A stretch of DNA of 50,330 nt from an uncultured Anderseniella sp. (GTDB lineage Bacteria > Pseudomonadota > Alphaproteobacteria > Rhizobiales > Aestuariivirgaceae): the NCBI GenBank assembly GCA_938039915.1, contig CALHUA010000023.1, positions 1 through 50,330 on the forward strand, given 5' to 3'. The translations under genes and the position numbers were made by a program. The notes beneath the pieces are model-generated. The model had not been told where the DNA came from, ran no database searches, and saw only the letters and a program-made list of their open reading frames with translations. Positions 28,536 through 37,653 of the stretch are shown piece by piece. The stretch's first letter is position 1, and each line of letters opens with the position of its first letter.

Positions 28536-28834
28536 TCAGGCCAACCCCTGGATAATACTAAATCGTTCCTGGAGCCACTCTGGTTTCGACGGAATCAAAC
28601 CCCATGCCCCAAACTTCAGTCTTAGCACGTCTTCATACGCAAAACCGCACGCAGTTCTGCGAAACATGCTTTAGCGCAAGTTGACACCAAGCGCAAACGG
28701 TCGCGCCGGCGAAGAAATGCCTAATCTGTTGAAAAGAAAAAGATTTATGGTTTCTGCCTGCCCCTAATGGGAACCGCAGACCCTAGGTGGAGATCAAACC
28801 TGAAACGATTTCCTGCGTTGACCGCAATCGGCAA
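28536..28834. other. Spacer between pgi and the M16 peptidase gene
   Basis: About 300 bases separate the start of pgi from the end of the next minus-strand gene. I see no convincing gene. GGTTT-N10-AAACC at 28582-28601 is a 20-base inverted repeat 47 bases upstream of the pgi ATG and could be an operator. The stretch around 28725-28760 is A-rich. A strong short hairpin CCGGCG-CTT-CGCCGG straddles the stop of the M16 gene but has its T-run on the wrong strand for terminating it. Confidence 0.3.
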
Positions 28835-30172
28835 TCAACCCGGCGCTTCGCCGGTTTTCAACGGAATTCCTTCAGGCCGTCCGACAATGGAGATTGTCAG
28901 TGCGTCAGGATCGATCAGCCGCTTGGCAACCCGTTTGGCGTCCTCGACCGTGACTGCCCTGATCAGATCATTGCGCTTGATCACATAATCGATGCCGAGA
29001 TTGTCCTGCTGGATGCCCAGCAACTGGCCGGCAATCTTGCTGCCGCTGTCGAAGCGAAGCGCGTAAGACCCCGTCAGGTACGTCTTTGCCTGCTCAAGCT
29101 CTTCCTCGGTCGGACCCTTTTCCGCCATCTTCACAAGCTCAGCCCGCAGGACGTCGAGTGTCTCGCCCGCCTTGGCATTCTGGGTCGATACTGACCCGAT
29201 CACCAGGCCACCGTTTGTCCATGATGCCAGACCGGTATAGATGCCATAGGTCAAGCCGCGCTTCTCGCGTATTTCTTCCATCAGACGCGAGCCGAAACCG
29301 CCATCGCCCAGCACGAAATTCATCACATAGGCGGTAACGAAATCCGGATCGCTGCGCACCAGTCCTGGCATGGCAAATGACATCACGGACTGCGGTATCT
29401 TGCGCTCAACAATGGTTATCGAGCCTTTCTCAGGCGCTTTCAGATCAGGTATGGAGATCTTTTTTCCCTGTGCCGGCAGCGCACCAAATACCTTGTCCAG
29501 CAGTGGTCCCAGCTCTTCGGCCGTGATGTCGCCGACAACCGCGATCTGCAAATGATTGCGCACAAAGATGGCGGACCAGGCGTCTTTCAGGTCAGACGGC
29601 TTCATCGACGACACACTGTCGGCATCACCTTTGGGTACACGTGCATAAGGATGATCGCCAAGCATGGTCTTCAGCAACGCCTTGCTGGCAATACGACCAG
29701 GGTTTTCTTCATCACCCTTGATCCCGAGCAAAATCTGACCGCGCACCTTGTCCATCGGCTCTGCGTCGAAGCGTGGTTTGGTGACAGCCAGCCGCAACAG
29801 TTCAAAGGATGCGTCCTTGTTTTCCGACAGGGTCTGGAACGAACCGCCGAAATGCTCGCGCTCGGCGTCAAATGACATGCGCATCGCCAGTTCCGACATG
29901 CGCTGCTGGAACTCTTGCGACTTCAGCTCACCTGCACCTTCGTCCAGCATACCGGACAGAAAATACGATCGCCCTGACGCGTCTTCAGGGTCATTGACCG
30001 TCCCGCCACGAAACGAAAAACGCATGGTAATCAACGGCACAGTCTTGTCGGACACCAGCCACGCCTTCAAACCGCCAGGTGATTCAACTTCGCGTATTTC
30101 AAATGCCTGCGCATGTACGACCTGTAACAGGCCCAGGAGCAGTGTCAGAATGGTAAGTTTGAAAAATTTCAT
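28835..30172 (-). CDS. M16-family peptidase homologue, non-catalytic subunit
   Basis: This 445-residue protein starts with a signal peptide (MKFFKLTILTLLLGLLQVVHAQA, cut near residue 22-23). The M16 fold is evident (ESPGGLKAWLVSDKTVPLITMRFSFRGG), but the HxxEH zinc motif is missing: the aligned stretch near residues 70-82 reads YFLSGMLDEGAGE. It keeps the RGLTYGIYTG segment, which holds the arginine/tyrosine pair supplied by the inactive partner. This matches two-subunit M16B peptidases such as Sph2681/Sph2682, where the non-catalytic subunit completes the active site. It is 37 bases downstream of the catalytic-subunit gene. Location is probably periplasmic. The ATG at 30172 is preferred over 30226 because it opens the signal peptide. 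Confidence 0.9.
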   Translation of the reverse strand: MKFFKLTILTLLLGLLQVVHAQAFEIREVESPGGLKAWLVSDKTVPLITMRFSFRGGTVNDPEDASGRSYFLSGMLDEGAGELKSQEFQQRMSELAMRMSFDAEREHFGGSFQTLSENKDASFELLRLAVTKPRFDAEPMDKVRGQILLGIKGDEENPGRIASKALLKTMLGDHPYARVPKGDADSVSSMKPSDLKDAWSAIFVRNHLQIAVVGDITAEELGPLLDKVFGALPAQGKKISIPDLKAPEKGSITIVERKIPQSVMSFAMPGLVRSDPDFVTAYVMNFVLGDGGFGSRLMEEIREKRGLTYGIYTGLASWTNGGLVIGSVSTQNAKAGETLDVLRAELVKMAEKGPTEEELEQAKTYLTGSYALRFDSGSKIAGQLLGIQQDNLGIDYVIKRNDLIRAVTVEDAKRVAKRLIDPDALTISIVGRPEGIPLKTGEAPG

Positions 30173-30209
30173 GCCTGCCGTCCGGTTCCGTGGCTTGGAG
30201 AATAGGGTT

Positions 30210-31595
30210 TCAATTTGAAGTCGCATTTGCTGCCTTTGACGGAGCCGGCACCAGCACGCCGGTGGCCGAGTTCCTCAGCTTGAGATATTCACGTGCCGCA
30301 TCACTGACCTGCTGTGCGGTGACCTGCTTTACCCGGTCGGTCCAGCCCAGAGTGTCTTCAACAGATCGTCCGATCGCAAATGCGGCACCAAATATGTAGG
30401 CCAAACGAAACTGACTGTCGATGGCGTACACATTACTGGCAACCAGTTGATTGCGCGCCCGTGCGACCCGTTTCTCCGACACACCGTCCTTGAAAAGCTT
30501 GTGCAGTGCCGCATCCAGCGCCTCCTCGGCGGCGGTAACGTCAACGCCGGGGGCCGGGGCCAGACCGATGTTAATCTCACCGCCGTCCAGTGTATCACCA
30601 TTGTGCCAAGACGATACCTGCGAAGCGACCTTCTGGCGGATGACCAGCTCCTCATACAGGTAGGATGATGACCCGCTGCCAAGCACCTGACCGAGAACGT
30701 CAAGTGTCTCAGACACACCAGGCGGCGCCTGATTGACGCCAGGCACAAGATACTTGCGGGCGATAGACGGACTGGCAACTCGCGGATCGGACATTTCGAC
30801 ACGCTTGGCAGCAATCGGTGTTGGCTCCTGCGTGCGTGCACGATCCGGTGTCGGTACTGTGTTTTTCAGCTCGCCATAATACTTTATTGCCAGCTCATGC
30901 ACTTTTTTGGGATCGACATCTCCGGCCACCACCAGAGCCGCATTGGATGGTGTGTAGTACTTGCGGTAAAACGCCTGCGCATCTGCGGCGGCAAGCGCTT
31001 CGACCTCCGACATCCATCCAATCACCGGGCGGCCATAGGTATGCGCGGTATACGCCGCAGCAGACAGCTGTTCGCGCATCAGCGCGGAGGGATTGTTGTC
31101 AGTACGTGAGCGGCGCTCTTCCTTGACGACTTCCAGCTCGGTTTTGATATCCCTGTCGTCGAACAAAGTATTCGCAAATCGATCGGCGCCAAGGTCCATG
31201 ACCAGTTCGAGCCGATCCGTCGCGATGCGTTCGAAATAAGCGGTGAAATCATAGCTCGTGAAAGCGTTGTCTTCGCCCCCGTTCTGACGGATGATTTTGG
31301 AGAACTCGCCGGGTTTCAGTTTTTCTGTTCCCTTGAACAACAAGTGCTCGAGATAATGTGCAATTCCGGACTTACCCAGTTCTTCGTCCGCAGATCCGAC
31401 GCGGACCCAGAGCATATGGGTAACCACGGGTGCACGATGGTCCGGAATGACAAACACCTTCATTCCATTTTCCAGCGTGTATTCGCTGACATCGACGTCA
31501 AGCGCTCGCGCGGGCAGCACTGATGCAGCCATCGCAAGCATCAGCGCAAACAGCGCTACGGATATGGACCGGCCATTTTCAAGCAGGTTGGGCAT
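30210..31595 (-). CDS. M16-family zinc metallopeptidase, catalytic subunit
   Basis: This 461-residue secreted peptidase has a signal peptide ending at about PARA (residue 31). The inverted zinc motif is H80-Y-L-E83-H84 in GIAHYLEHLLFKGTEKL, with the distal glutamate ligand in VVKEERRSRTDNNP (Glu-159/160). The C-terminal half is the usual inactive repeat. It should cleave short peptides in a clam-shell dimer with the product of the following gene. The start may instead be TTG 31610, which has GGAG 6 bases upstream and would add five residues; ATG 31595 lacks a good site. The natural substrate, perhaps signal-peptide remnants or imported peptides, is unknown. Confidence 0.93.
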   Translation of the reverse strand: MPNLLENGRSISVALFALMLAMAASVLPARALDVDVSEYTLENGMKVFVIPDHRAPVVTHMLWVRVGSADEELGKSGIAHYLEHLLFKGTEKLKPGEFSKIIRQNGGEDNAFTSYDFTAYFERIATDRLELVMDLGADRFANTLFDDRDIKTELEVVKEERRSRTDNNPSALMREQLSAAAYTAHTYGRPVIGWMSEVEALAAADAQAFYRKYYTPSNAALVVAGDVDPKKVHELAIKYYGELKNTVPTPDRARTQEPTPIAAKRVEMSDPRVASPSIARKYLVPGVNQAPPGVSETLDVLGQVLGSGSSSYLYEELVIRQKVASQVSSWHNGDTLDGGEINIGLAPAPGVDVTAAEEALDAALHKLFKDGVSEKRVARARNQLVASNVYAIDSQFRLAYIFGAAFAIGRSVEDTLGWTDRVKQVTAQQVSDAAREYLKLRNSATGVLVPAPSKAANATSN

Positions 31596-31873
31596 TACTG
31601 ATCTAAGCAAGACAAACTCCCAATTGGCACAACAAGCCATCAAATGCATATTGATCTGCAGGTTCATGTCTCAGGGCAGAATGAGTTCACATAAACCATT
31701 TAATCTGCCCGAACACATGGAAACGATCAAGTTTCTGATTGGTGTCGGTGACACCCGCAAACTATCCCGGTTCAAGCAAATCACTTGCACGCACTATGCA
31801 TGAAGCGAGTTTCGAACGCTACTGAACTATTCGTAACCAAGTTCGTGTTTGCGCGTGCTCAGGTTTTCGATTG

Positions 31874-32461
31874 CTAGTCGCTCGACCACAGGTCACCGGA
31901 ATTAAACACGGTGCCGTAACTGGGATTCTTGGCACGTTCGAGTTCGATTTTCTTGGCGCGCGCTTCCTTGTCCAGAACTGACTGCTTCTTGCGGGTACCG
32001 TCGGCATTATAGGGATTTATGCCGTGTCGAAGATAAGGCTCGTCGGCCGGATTCCTGCTCTGGATGACATTGTTGGATATCCCGGCTGAGCTGTCACGGG
32101 GGGTCGGTGGCGCCTGGTAGGCCTGCTGCTGCTGCGCAGGCGCGGCATTCTGCCATGCCGGCTGCTGGCCCTGAGGCTGCGGCGGCGGTGGCGCCTGGTA
32201 AGTCTGGTTCGTTGCCCGCTGACCCTGCTGGACCTGCAGGCCGTTACTGCTTCTGTTATAGGCTGGCGCGTTGGCGGCACCTGGCTGGCGCAATGCCAGA
32301 TCAGGTGGCACTGACAATGGCTGATTACTGGTAATCGGGCCGGTTTCCTCGCCCCGATTGCCTGAATCGAAAGCATCCAGGACACTTGTTTCCGAACACG
32401 CTGCCAGAAACGGCAGCACAAGCAGTGCCAGCCCGGTTCGCATGTTAAACTTAAGCGTCAT
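31874..32461 (-). CDS. DUF3035 family lipoprotein
   Basis: The 195-residue product has an N-terminal hydrophobic segment ending in the lipobox LAAC with Cys-22, so it should be lipidated and anchored, probably in the outer membrane. After it comes LSVPPDLALRQPG, the core of DUF3035, then a long glutamine-, alanine- and proline-rich low-complexity region (about 70-120). The C-terminal segment contains LDKEARAKKIELERAKNPSYGT. A GGGAG site lies 9 bases before the ATG. Alphaproteobacterial members commonly sit beside lspA, as here, which is fitting because LspA processes lipoproteins. Function is unknown. Confidence 0.85.
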   Translation of the reverse strand: MTLKFNMRTGLALLVLPFLAACSETSVLDAFDSGNRGEETGPITSNQPLSVPPDLALRQPGAANAPAYNRSSNGLQVQQGQRATNQTYQAPPPPQPQGQQPAWQNAAPAQQQQAYQAPPTPRDSSAGISNNVIQSRNPADEPYLRHGINPYNADGTRKKQSVLDKEARAKKIELERAKNPSYGTVFNSGDLWSSD

Positions 32462-32674
32462 CTCAAAACACTCCCATTACTGTTCGCAATCGTCAGAAAT
32501 CAATGACGAAAATCAGCGCCACGCCTGACAGCCGTTTAGGGCAAAAGCATGGCTCATGTCAGTATGACTTTTAATCGAACCAATCAAAAATCACAAAATT
32601 GACCGCTTTAAAAGTACCGGGGCGACTTTACCGGTTCGCTTGAACACATGTTGCACCGGGACGATCACACAAGA

Positions 32675-33181
32675 TCACTTTTCCGTCTGTTTTTCCTCGT
32701 GCGTGAATGAATCATACATCAGCACAAGCACACCTGCAACGATGGCCATGTCGGCAATGTTGAAAACATACCAGCTAAATCCGGCGACATAGAGGTGAAA
32801 AAAGTCCGCAACCGCGCCATGCAGAAGCCGGTCGGTTGCGTTGGCAAGCGCACCACCCAGCACCAGGCCGATCGCTGCAGCGACATATGCCCTGGTCTGT
32901 CGGGCCAGCCATATCCACAGCAACACCGCAACCGCAACGGACAGCACGATCAGTATCCACCTGGTGGCCTGGGAATGAGAGGCAAACCAGCCATAGGAAA
33001 TGCCGTAATTCCACACCATGACCAAATCGAACCCCGGCACCACCTTCACAGGTTGATGCTGAACAATGTCGAATACCTTGATCATGTACCATTTGTGGAC
33101 CTGATCGGTGATATAGACCAGTGTTGCCAGCACCGCTCCAACTGCTGACAGGCGGCCCCACATCACAGGTCTGGTGATCAT
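32675..33181 (-). CDS. lspA: Lipoprotein signal peptidase (signal peptidase II)
   Basis: LspA removes signal peptides from prolipoproteins after diacylglyceryl transfer. The 168-residue inner-membrane protein has four hydrophobic helices. Family boxes are ITDQVHKW at 25-31, VWNYGISYGW at 56-65, NATDRLLHGAVADF at 114-127 (catalytic Asp-117) and FNIADMAI at 140-147 (catalytic Asp-144). The start at 33181 shares one base with the ileS stop (TGATG), indicating coupling; an upstream start at 33208 would lie inside ileS. A GISYGWF in place of the common GAAFS/GVSFG is a mild variation. It is encoded directly upstream of a lipoprotein gene that could be its substrate. Confidence 0.95.
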   Translation of the reverse strand: MITRPVMWGRLSAVGAVLATLVYITDQVHKWYMIKVFDIVQHQPVKVVPGFDLVMVWNYGISYGWFASHSQATRWILIVLSVAVAVLLWIWLARQTRAYVAAAIGLVLGGALANATDRLLHGAVADFFHLYVAGFSWYVFNIADMAIVAGVLVLMYDSFTHEEKQTEK

Positions 33182-36075
33182 CAAACGGTCACACCCAACG
33201 CGGCCCATTCGCGCAAGGCATCGGCGTCACGAGGTGTCACGTCAGGATACTCCGCATCGCTCCCGACTTCGGGCAGAACTTTCCAGGACCGCGCGCACTT
33301 GGTGCCCTTGGCCATTGCGGGCACGACGCAAACACCGCGCACCTCATCCAGCCGGTAGGCATCTGCGGGGCCTTCGCCCTGCTCGACGCGTGCATCGGAG
33401 GTAATGCAGACTTCGGCCATGTCGATATCGCGAACCGCATCGGACAATGTTTCATCAGCGATGTAGACCACCGGCGCGGACTCGAGCGACGAGCCGATGC
33501 GCTTTTCGCGACGTTCTATTTCCAGCGCGCCGGTCACGACAGACCGAACCTTCATAATCTTCGCCCATTTGGCTTCAAGGTCCGGGTTACGCCAGCCTGC
33601 CGAAACTTCCGGGAACTGCACCGTGTGGACACAAGCGTCGTCACCGTGGCGCTGCGTCCAGGCTTCGTCGCAGGTGAACACCAGCACCGGAGCCAGCCAG
33701 GACACCACGCAGTCAAAAATGCGATCGATGACTGTCAGTGCCGCCCGCCTCTGCATGGAAGACGGCGCGTCACAGTAGAGCGCGTCCTTGCGTACATCGA
33801 AGTAGAACGACGACAGGTCCGTGGTCATGAAGTTCGACAGGGCCGAATAGATGCGGCGGAAGTCGAAATCGTCATAGCCCTTGCGCACCACGCCGTCGAG
33901 ACGCGCAAGATGCGACAGCATCAGGCGTTCCAGTTCCGGCATGTCGGCGTCAGATACCTTGTCGTCCGGCTTGAAATGCGCCAGCGACCCCAGCATCCAG
34001 CGCAGTGTGTTGCGCAGCTTGCGGTAGGCATCAACATTGGTCTTGATGATTTCAGGTCCGATGCGCTGGTCCTCGGCGTAATCGACCGAGGCCACCCACA
34101 GGCGCAGGATATCGGCGCCGTATTGCTTGATCACGTCCTGCGGTGCGGTGGAATTGTTCAGTGACTTGGACATCTTGCGGCCCTGCTCGTCCATGGTGAA
34201 GCCATGGGTGAGAACCGTGTCGTAAGGTGCCCGTCCGCGGGTTCCGCAGGATTCCAGCAGGGACGAGTGGAACCATCCGCGATGCTGGTCGGAGCCTTCC
34301 AGGTACAGATCAGCCGGCCATTTCAGGTCTTCACGCTGTTCCAGGCAGAATGCGTGGGTGGAGCCTGAATCAAACCAGACGTCCAGAATGTCACGCACCT
34401 GGGCCCATTCATTGGTTGAATAATCCCCGGCCAGAAAACGCTCCGCTGCGCCTTCCGCATACCAGGCATCTGCGCCGTCTTGCATGAACGCATCGAAGAT
34501 ACGCTTGTTGACGGCCTCGTCCTTGAGCACCTCGCCTGCCTCGTTGGCAAACACCGCGATCGGCACGCCCCAGGCGCGCTGGCGCGACAAGACCCAGTCC
34601 GGCCGGTCCTCGATCATGCCGCGCAGGCGGTTTTGTCCGGCGGCCGGCACAAAGCGGGTTTCATCGATCGCCTTGAGTGCGGTGTCGCGCAAGGTGGCGC
34701 CGTTGATGTCGCGGTCCATATAGACAAACCACTGCGGTGTGTTGCGGAAGATGACCGGTTTCTTCGAACGCCATGAATGCGGATAGGTGTGTTTCAACCG
34801 CCCGCGGGCAAACAGCATGCCGGCTTCGATCAGCGCCTTGATGACAGCTTCGTTGGCCTTGCCCTTGTCGCCCTTGTCGGTGATGACCTGTTCACCTTCA
34901 AAACCAGGGGCATCCTTGGTGAAACGGCCGTCAGGACCGACGGTGAACGGGATCGCCGGATCTATGCCACGCGCTTCCAGATCGGGCGCGTTGTCCATCC
35001 AGGCATCAAAGTCTTCGCGGCCGTGTCCGGGTGCGGTGTGCACGAAGCCGGTACCCGCATCATCCGTCACATGATCGCCGTTCAGCAGCGGCACGTCGAA
35101 GTCGTAGCCCTTGCCGCGCAACGGATGTGCGCAGGTAACAGCGGCCAGGTCGGCTGCCGTTACACCCGACAGCCGTTTGTATTGCAGCTTGGCCTTGGCG
35201 AAGGATTCCTCTGCCAGGTTATCGGCAAACACCAGCTTCTCGCCGGCCTGCGGCCCGAAATCGTTTTCCGCACCGGTGACTTCATAAAGCCCGTAGCTGA
35301 TCCGGTCGGCATACGAGATCGCGCGGTTGCCGGGCATGGTCCATGGTGTCGTTGTCCAGATCACCACGCAGGTACCCTGCAGAGCATCGGCACCGGCAAT
35401 CACCGGGAATTTCACCCAGACCGTGTCCGACTGGTAGTCCTGATATTCGACCTCGGCTTCGGCCAGCGCGGTGCGTTCCACCACCGACCACATGATCGGC
35501 TTGGAGCCGCGATACAACTGGCCGGACATGGCAAACTTCATCAGTTCTTCGGCAATGCGCGCTTCGGCCTCGAAGTTCATGGTCAGATACGGGTCAACAA
35601 AATCGCCGACAACGCCAAGGCGTTTGAACTCTTCGGTCTGGACGCCGATCCAGTGTTTGGCGAACTGGCGGCATTCCTCGCGGAACTCGTTGACCGGCAC
35701 GTCGTCCTTGTCCTTGCCGGCGGCACGGTATTTTTCCTCGATCTTCCATTCGATCGGCAGGCCGTGACAATCCCAGCCCGGCACGTAATTCGAGTCATAG
35801 CCGCGCATCTGGAACGAGCGGGTAATCAGGTCTTTCAGGATCTTGTTGAGCGCATGGCCGATATGGATGTTGCCGTTGGCATATGGCGGACCATCGTGCA
35901 GCACGTATTTGGGCCGGCCTTTGGACTGCTCGCGCAGGGTCTTGTACAGGTCCATGTCTTCCCACCTGGCCAGGATTTCCGGCTCTTTCTTGGGCAGGCC
36001 GGCGCGCATGGGAAAATCGGTCTTGGGCAGGAACAGCGTTGTGGAGTAGTCGCGTTCCGTCTTGGTATCGCTCAT
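33181..36075 (-). CDS. ileS: Isoleucine--tRNA ligase
   Basis: This 964-residue class I synthetase charges tRNA-Ile and edits valine. The HIGH motif is HIGH at about 72-75 in [11 protein letters not shown], and KMSKS lies at 634-638. The CP1 editing domain contains [10 protein letters not shown] and [16 protein letters not shown]. The C-terminus reads [12 protein letters not shown] and then [11 protein letters not shown]. Where E. coli-type enzymes have a CxRCW plus a second cysteine pair binding zinc, only one cysteine remains, so the terminal zinc site is lost. The neighbours are lspA (one-base overlap) and a membrane protein gene 69 bases upstream. Confidence 0.97.
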   Translation of the reverse strand: MSDTKTERDYSTTLFLPKTDFPMRAGLPKKEPEILARWEDMDLYKTLREQSKGRPKYVLHDGPPYANGNIHIGHALNKILKDLITRSFQMRGYDSNYVPGWDCHGLPIEWKIEEKYRAAGKDKDDVPVNEFREECRQFAKHWIGVQTEEFKRLGVVGDFVDPYLTMNFEAEARIAEELMKFAMSGQLYRGSKPIMWSVVERTALAEAEVEYQDYQSDTVWVKFPVIAGADALQGTCVVIWTTTPWTMPGNRAISYADRISYGLYEVTGAENDFGPQAGEKLVFADNLAEESFAKAKLQYKRLSGVTAADLAAVTCAHPLRGKGYDFDVPLLNGDHVTDDAGTGFVHTAPGHGREDFDAWMDNAPDLEARGIDPAIPFTVGPDGRFTKDAPGFEGEQVITDKGDKGKANEAVIKALIEAGMLFARGRLKHTYPHSWRSKKPVIFRNTPQWFVYMDRDINGATLRDTALKAIDETRFVPAAGQNRLRGMIEDRPDWVLSRQRAWGVPIAVFANEAGEVLKDEAVNKRIFDAFMQDGADAWYAEGAAERFLAGDYSTNEWAQVRDILDVWFDSGSTHAFCLEQREDLKWPADLYLEGSDQHRGWFHSSLLESCGTRGRAPYDTVLTHGFTMDEQGRKMSKSLNNSTAPQDVIKQYGADILRLWVASVDYAEDQRIGPEIIKTNVDAYRKLRNTLRWMLGSLAHFKPDDKVSDADMPELERLMLSHLARLDGVVRKGYDDFDFRRIYSALSNFMTTDLSSFYFDVRKDALYCDAPSSMQRRAALTVIDRIFDCVVSWLAPVLVFTCDEAWTQRHGDDACVHTVQFPEVSAGWRNPDLEAKWAKIMKVRSVVTGALEIERREKRIGSSLESAPVVYIADETLSDAVRDIDMAEVCITSDARVEQGEGPADAYRLDEVRGVCVVPAMAKGTKCARSWKVLPEVGSDAEYPDVTPRDADALREWAALGVTV

Positions 36076-36144
36076 GGTAAAAATGCTTCCAGAAGTGCAG
36101 CGTCGCGCGCGTTCTAGCAGTGTTCGCGAAACGATGGAAGGTGG

Positions 36145-36957
36145 CTATGCAGCAGCGGTGTCTGGCATGCCTTCGGCACGGATGAAGGCACGCGACAGGA
36201 TAACGGCGGTGAGCGATACCCCAAACGCAGTAACTGCGTAATACGAAACAGACCACAGAAATGCGATTGGTTTAAAACCGCCATCCCCAATCCAGAACAA
36301 CCCAACGTCATCTATCTGGATCGTGGGCAGGAAACTAAGTGCAATCAACAATGCAGTGAGAAAAAACGGGCCGATCAGCAGTCTTCCTGAAATCCAGGTG
36401 AACTGCGCCTTGCCTCGCTGAAGTGCCGCCACCACCCCGCCCGCTCGATCAACTACGTAAGCCGGTAAGATCGTCGCCAGGCACACGAACAAGGAAAGCC
36501 CCACGACAAGGAGCACCACTAGCCACCAGACGATCAACAAGGGAATCTCGCCCAACATCGGAATTTCAATACTACCAGCCAGCACTTCCTTTAACGCCGG
36601 GATCAGGGTTGGCGTGAGCGCTACACCAAAGGCGACGCCCCAAACAATGACCAGGATGGCGATCGTTCGCAATGCAAATCCAACTAGGCGAACAATGTAC
36701 TCGGTAGGATCGCGTTCACGAGCTGACAGAATTTGCGCATGAACAGCGTAGGCCAAAAAGCACCACGCAAAGGTCGGGACGAATATCCATACAAACAAAA
36801 TTCCCGGAGACATAGACTCTTCCGGCCAATCCATTGATTGCTCTAGTGCAAGTTCGCCGACAATTCCGAGGACCACAAACTTGAATGCCGCCATGCTCTG
36901 TACCCAGGCTTCGGCCCACATGCCGCGTTGAAAATCCATGCCCGCCCCACGAATCAT
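36145..36957 (-). CDS. Multipass membrane protein of unknown function
   Basis: The product is about 270 residues with six or seven hydrophobic helices. The segment VDRAGGVVAALQRGKAQF followed by a helix resembles the glycerophosphodiester-phosphodiesterase-membrane-domain or YciC-like family, in which a basic LxxG(K/R) loop precedes a helix; this similarity is weak. Candidate starts are ATG 36957 and ATG 36939, the latter with a GGGG stretch close by. A much longer frame extends to 37230 but overlaps the opposite DUF1989 gene and looks non-coding there. GC is slightly lower than in ileS. It is upstream of and co-directional with ileS, and divergent from the DUF1989 gene. No function can be named. 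Confidence 0.75.
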   Translation of the reverse strand: MIRGAGMDFQRGMWAEAWVQSMAAFKFVVLGIVGELALEQSMDWPEESMSPGILFVWIFVPTFAWCFLAYAVHAQILSARERDPTEYIVRLVGFALRTIAILVIVWGVAFGVALTPTLIPALKEVLAGSIEIPMLGEIPLLIVWWLVVLLVVGLSLFVCLATILPAYVVDRAGGVVAALQRGKAQFTWISGRLLIGPFFLTALLIALSFLPTIQIDDVGLFWIGDGGFKPIAFLWSVSYYAVTAFGVSLTAVILSRAFIRAEGMPDTAAA

Positions 36958-37041
36958 TTTTGTACGAACTTTACCTTGACCCGTTTCATTACCGGAGTGA
37001 AGGTTCAGGGCATTCAACATCAGGTAACAACGAGACCATTC

Positions 37042-37635
37042 ATGACCACACTCCACACAGTTCCCGCCCGCCGCGGCAAGGCGGCATTCGTCAACAAGGG
37101 CCAGTCGATCAAGATCATCAATACGCACGGCACTCAGGTCGTCGACTTCTGGGCGTTTGTGGCCGGTCACCTGACCGAGTTCACCGGCATGGATCAGTGC
37201 CGTGCGACCTGGAAGCACCTGTACCCGCAAACCGGGGATGCGCTGTATTCAAACCGCCGCCGCGCGCTGATGACACTGACGGAAGACACCTCGCCGGGCC
37301 GCCACGACACGCTGATGGCGCCGTGTGACAATGAACGTTACGGGCTTTTGGGCTGCACCGACTATCACGACAATTGCAAGGACAACATGCACGCTGCTCT
37401 TGCCGAGCTCGGTTTTACGGTTCCGTTTACACCGGCGTCCATCAACCTGTTCATGAACATTCCCTGGCAGCAGGACGGCTCGCTGTCGTTTGACCCGGCC
37501 CTGTCCAAACCCGGCGACTACCTGGTCCTGCGCGCCGAGATCGACGTGATCGCGGTGATGTCATGCTGTCCGCAGGACATACTCGACATCAATTCGCAGA
37601 CAACAACCGAAGCGCACTTCGAGATCGTGGACTAA
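37042..37635 (+). CDS. DUF1989 family protein (urea carboxylase-associated / carboxyguanidine deiminase-like)
   Basis: The 197-residue cytosolic protein covers one DUF1989 domain. Recognisable parts are KGQSIKIINTHGTQVVDFWAF, APCDNERYGLLGC, the cysteine/histidine-rich YHDNCKDNMHAALAELG, and the C-terminal LRAEIDVIAVMSCCPQD. Two such proteins, formerly called urea carboxylase-associated, form the carboxyguanidine deiminase CgdAB in guanidine-degrading bacteria. Only one copy is present here, without guanidine carboxylase, and it is instead paired with an amidinotransferase-fold enzyme 18 bases downstream. It may therefore act on another amidino or ureido compound. ATG 37042 is chosen because the upstream extension lies in the intergenic promoter zone. 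Confidence 0.85.
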   Translation: MTTLHTVPARRGKAAFVNKGQSIKIINTHGTQVVDFWAFVAGHLTEFTGMDQCRATWKHLYPQTGDALYSNRRRALMTLTEDTSPGRHDTLMAPCDNERYGLLGCTDYHDNCKDNMHAALAELGFTVPFTPASINLFMNIPWQQDGSLSFDPALSKPGDYLVLRAEIDVIAVMSCCPQDILDINSQTTTEAHFEIVD

Positions 37636-37653
37636 TTTCAACGGACGCTGATC

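Noticed and set aside
28838-28856. CCGGCG-CTT-CGCCGG followed by TTTT as a terminator
   Set aside because: The T-run lies on the plus strand, where no gene ends. For the minus-strand M16 gene the hairpin straddles the stop and lacks a T-run.
34777-36117. A 446-codon open frame on the plus strand
   Set aside because: It is wholly antisense to ileS, whose protein motifs are complete, and the translation shows no domain. High GC keeps reverse frames open.
36958-37041. A guanidine riboswitch ahead of the DUF1989 gene
   Set aside because: I looked for the paired ACGR hairpins or ykkC-like core expected for such switches and saw none in this short leader.
36958-37230. Extending the membrane protein gene upstream into the DUF1989 gene
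   Set aside because: The extra 91 residues are hydrophilic and antisense to a well-supported gene; starts at 36957 or 36939 are more sensible.
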